A stretch of DNA of 64,000 bases, from positions 4,030,001-4,094,000 of the forward strand of contig NZ_AP031573.1 in assembly GCF_041154745.1 (NCBI RefSeq). The letters run 5' to 3'. Under the pieces are notes generated by a model, which made no database searches, had not been told where the DNA came from, and worked only from the letters and a program-made list of their open reading frames with translations. Position 1 is the first letter of the stretch. Every line of letters starts with the position of its first letter. This DNA is from Flavobacterium sp. CFS9. GTDB taxonomy: Bacteria; Bacteroidota; Bacteroidia; Flavobacteriales; Flavobacteriaceae. A program made the position numbers and the translations under genes. Shown here in pieces: positions 62,085 through 64,000 of the stretch.

Positions 62085-63002
62085 GTGAAAACAACAAAAT
62101 ATTATGCAGCAGCCATTACCTGTTTCGTCATCTGGGGATTTTTTAGCCTGGCGTTAAAGCCTATTCACGAGTATCCTTCTTTAGATATTTTATTCTATCG
62201 TGTTTTCAGCTGTAGTATTCTCATGTTACTGATTGCTTTTATTTTTAAAAGAAAAAGAATCAAAGAAACCATCGGGACTTTTAAAGCATTACCTGCCTTA
62301 GAGAGACGCAGATCGCTTTTACTGAATATTGGAGGAAGTGTCTTTTTAATGGCTAACTGGTTTACCTTTATTTATGTAATGAATCATGTTAGTGTAAAAG
62401 CAACTTCTTTGGCGTACTTAGTGTGTCCAATTTTAACCACCTTACTGGCGTACTTTATTTTGAACGAAAAACTAAGCAAAACACAATGGATGGCTGTAGG
62501 ATTAAGCGTTTCCGGCTGTTTGCTTTTATCCTATGCCAATATTATGGACATGGTTTTTAGTATTGTCATTGGTTCTACTTATGCTTCGTATTTAGTTAGT
62601 CAGCGTATTAACAAAGGATTCGATAAATTTATTGTACTGACCTTCCATATTACATTGGCAGCCTTATTTTTATTACCGTTTTACCCGGCTTATAGCGGGC
62701 CAGTTCCAACAGAATTCAAATTTTATTTCTGTATCGAAACTATTGCGATTCTGTTTACCATATTCCCGTTGTTTCTTAATTTATATGCACTTTCGGGAAT
62801 CAACTCGTCAACGGTAGGGATGCTCTTAAATATCAATCCGATGATTGCATTTTTATTGGCGCTCTTCTGGTATCATGAACCGATCGGATTTGTACAAATA
62901 GTGGCTTATAGTATTGTTTTTCTGGCTGTATTGGTTTTTAATTCACATCATATTTTTGCTATCAGGCAAAAAATAGCGCAATATCCTAAGGTTCTCAAGT
63001 AA
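62085..63002 (+). CDS. EamA/DMT family transporter
   Basis: This 305-residue transporter has ten hydrophobic segments in two EamA halves (about residues 1-140 and 145-290), with TKYYAAAITCFVIWGFFSLALKP at the start, NHVSVKATSLAYLVCPILTTLLAYF in the first half and NSSTVGMLLNINPMIAFLLALFWYHEP in the second. Length and halves fit the RarD/DMT type. The start codon is GTG at 62085, since no ATG lies near the promoter. The substrate may be an amino acid or related metabolite sensed by the divergent MocR. That is inference. Confidence 0.9.
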   Translation: MKTTKYYAAAITCFVIWGFFSLALKPIHEYPSLDILFYRVFSCSILMLLIAFIFKRKRIKETIGTFKALPALERRRSLLLNIGGSVFLMANWFTFIYVMNHVSVKATSLAYLVCPILTTLLAYFILNEKLSKTQWMAVGLSVSGCLLLSYANIMDMVFSIVIGSTYASYLVSQRINKGFDKFIVLTFHITLAALFLLPFYPAYSGPVPTEFKFYFCIETIAILFTIFPLFLNLYALSGINSSTVGMLLNINPMIAFLLALFWYHEPIGFVQIVAYSIVFLAVLVFNSHHIFAIRQKIAQYPKVLK

Positions 63003-63068
63003 TTTGAAATGCTTTATGTTTTTTATTGGTTTAGAATCTAAAGTATTAGAATCTTATTAGATGTGTCA

Positions 63069-63100
63069 ACAGGAATGAATATTTTTCATTCCTGTTTTTT
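63069..63100 (+). terminator. Terminator of the EamA gene
   Basis: ACAGGAATGAA and TTCATTCCTGT form an 11-bp stem with a T-run. A degenerate copy of the same sequence lies at 63441-63466. Confidence 0.88.
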
Positions 63101-63119
63101 TATGTGTTCTCATCTCTGT

Positions 63120-63206
63120 TTGCTTTTGCCCTTTCAGGGCGTAACGATCTTTCCTATCATTCATAGTGCTCCGCACTATGCTATGGCTAAAGCTCTTTCA
63201 AAGCAA
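63120..63206 (-). repeat. Three-hairpin REP-like element, copy 2 (inverted)
   Basis: On the minus strand the order of hairpins is as in copy 1. On the plus strand it reads GCCC-TTTCA-GGGC (63128-63140), CATAGTGC-TCC-GCACTATG (63162-63180), then a poor GCTCTTTCAAAGC hairpin. It is inverted with respect to copy 3, 55 bases away. Confidence 0.8.
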
Positions 63207-63261
63207 CATTTTTAAAATACTTAGCTTTTTAAGATTATTCACATTTCAGTATAAGTATTCA

Positions 63262-63372
63262 AACAGCTAAAAGGGCTGAAAGCTCAATAGCAAAAGCATA
63301 GTGCAACGCACTATGATCTAAGTTAAAAGAAAGTATTGCCCTGAAAGGGCAAAAGCCTAATCCCAAAGAAAA
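63262..63372 (+). repeat. Three-hairpin REP-like element, copy 3
   Basis: A degenerate GGGCTGAAAGCTC hairpin is followed by CATAGTGC-AAC-GCACTATG (63297-63315) and GCCC-TGAAA-GGGC (63338-63350), then AAAAGCCTAATCCCAAAGAA. The rest of the gap up to 63565 has no gene. Confidence 0.8.
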
Positions 63373-63440
63373 ACAATTCTCTTATTTTGTATTGTAATTT
63401 TCCAAAATGAAATTAAAATTACCACAATCTTAACAAGGTA

Positions 63441-63466
63441 TGTAAACAGGAATGAGTATTTTCATT
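63441..63466. repeat. Degenerate direct copy of the EamA terminator region
   Basis: TGTAAACAGGAATGAGTATT repeats TGTCAACAGGAATGAATATT (from 63064) with few changes. The two copies flank the REP-like inverted pair as direct repeats 377 bases apart. Confidence 0.7.
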
Positions 63467-63565
63467 TTTACTTTTTAATATCACATAAACTGTACATATA
63501 AAAGAGATTTAAGCGACGTAATTCGCTGAAAATTGATGTTTCGACACCTAAAAACCAATATTCTT

Positions 63566-64000
63566 ATGAAAAATACCAAGCTCCAGGCCTTTATTCCGTT
63601 GTTTTATTTGGTGTGGTCCGATGATTTGCTAACTCAGAAAGAGTTTGTTACCATTCAGAAATTTATCAATGATCTTAGCTGGCTTTCGCCCGAAGAAAAG
63701 CAGCAATTACTTTCCAGAGTTGATATTTCAAATCCGCCGGGACGAAATGAACTCACGCAATGGAAATTGGATATTGAGAAAAGCATTGAAAATAAAGAAG
63801 ATATTAGGTCGATTTTTGATATTGCGGTGGCACTTTCAGAAAAGGATCTTGACATTTCAACTTTAAAATCAAATTTTGTTCAACTGGAAAACGATCTTGG
63901 GATTTTAGGAGAAGAAGCGCTCCAAAACTTTAAAACCAAAGCGGGTTCTTTTACGGCAAATTTTCAAACCAACAGTGAGTTTGATGTTCAAAAAATTACA
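63566..64000 (+). CDS. N-terminal part of a probable acyl-CoA oxidase/dehydrogenase
   Basis: The ATG-initiated frame runs open to the end of the window (145 codons). The protein begins MKNTKLQAFIPLFYLVWSDD and has a helical N-terminal region with LTQKEFVTIQKFINDLSWLSPEEKQQLLSRVD and RSIFDIAVALSEKDLD. From memory this type of N-terminus precedes acyl-CoA dehydrogenase-type domains in Flavobacteria, annotated as acyl-CoA oxidase. The catalytic part lies outside the window, so the call rests on the helical start only. Membrane or secretion signals are absent. Confidence 0.5.
   Translation, partial: MKNTKLQAFIPLFYLVWSDDLLTQKEFVTIQKFINDLSWLSPEEKQQLLSRVDISNPPGRNELTQWKLDIEKSIENKEDIRSIFDIAVALSEKDLDISTLKSNFVQLENDLGILGEEALQNFKTKAGSFTANFQTNSEFDVQKIT

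Noticed and set aside
63120..63372. Insertion sequence or MITE with transposase
   Set aside because: Inverted copies exist, but there is no open frame, and the three-hairpin build fits a REP-like element better.

Overview
The window reads as ordinary chromosome of a Flavobacterium-like member of the Bacteroidetes. The DNA is AT-rich, promoters repeatedly match the Bacteroidetes TTTG / TAnnTTTG pattern, Shine-Dalgarno sequences are weak, and there are a type IX secretion sorting domain, SxxC-type lipoprotein signals, a YtxJ-like bacillithiol-system protein and an arginine pathway of Bacteroidetes type. I see no rRNA, tRNA, CRISPR array, prophage or insertion-sequence transposase. The species assignment is inference from gene content and style only.

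Layout. 1-1.9 kb: the 3' end of rtcB followed by three overlapping or tightly packed genes (zinc-ribbon protein, release factor PrfH, TPR-like protein), which looks like an RNA-repair / ribosome-rescue cassette. 2-19.2 kb: mostly minus-strand housekeeping genes (acyl-ACP thioesterase, miaA, a K+ channel, an exonuclease/GIY-YIG fusion, YggS, 3-hydroxybutyryl-CoA dehydrogenase, a Gfo/Idh/MocA oxidoreductase, a LytTR two-component pair, a secreted prolyl oligopeptidase, an XRE-Fic protein, smpB and others), with plus-strand pcm and a VF530-like gene. 19.3-21.6 kb: a secreted M1 peptidase.

21.7-33.2 kb is a combined arginine/proline cluster: a candidate leader peptide with an attenuator-like hairpin, a GNAT enzyme, argG, argC, argD-like, proA, proB, argF-like, argB, an argE-like M20 hydrolase and argH. 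Together they cover glutamate to arginine through N-acylated intermediates, plus the first two steps of proline synthesis. 33.4-42.6 kb: paired DUF2157-type membrane proteins, YtxJ, ClpB, a T9SS cargo protein and its secreted neighbour, DUF808 and a lipoprotein. 42.8-48.3 kb: aguB and aguA (agmatine to putrescine) on either side of an OmpA-type porin and a choice-of-anchor I lipoprotein. 48.4-60.4 kb: fahA and glyA (divergent), miaE, guaC, a GNAT, a pentapeptide-repeat protein, aspA, an OmpR-type two-component system, a Usp-like protein and a bestrophin. 60.5-64 kb: a MocR-type regulator divergent from an EamA exporter, then the start of a probable acyl-CoA oxidase/dehydrogenase.

The most unusual structure is between the genes. 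Many intergenic gaps are filled with quasi-tandem arrays of a short word, and most of these arrays also contain the reverse complement, so each could fold into a long imperfect hairpin. The word differs from gap to gap. A second family, with three hairpins per copy, occurs three times, two of them as an inverted pair near 63.2 kb. The other main candidates for new biology are the rtcB/prfH partner proteins, the arginine leader with two CGG codons, and the GNAT enzyme that may supply the first step of arginine synthesis.
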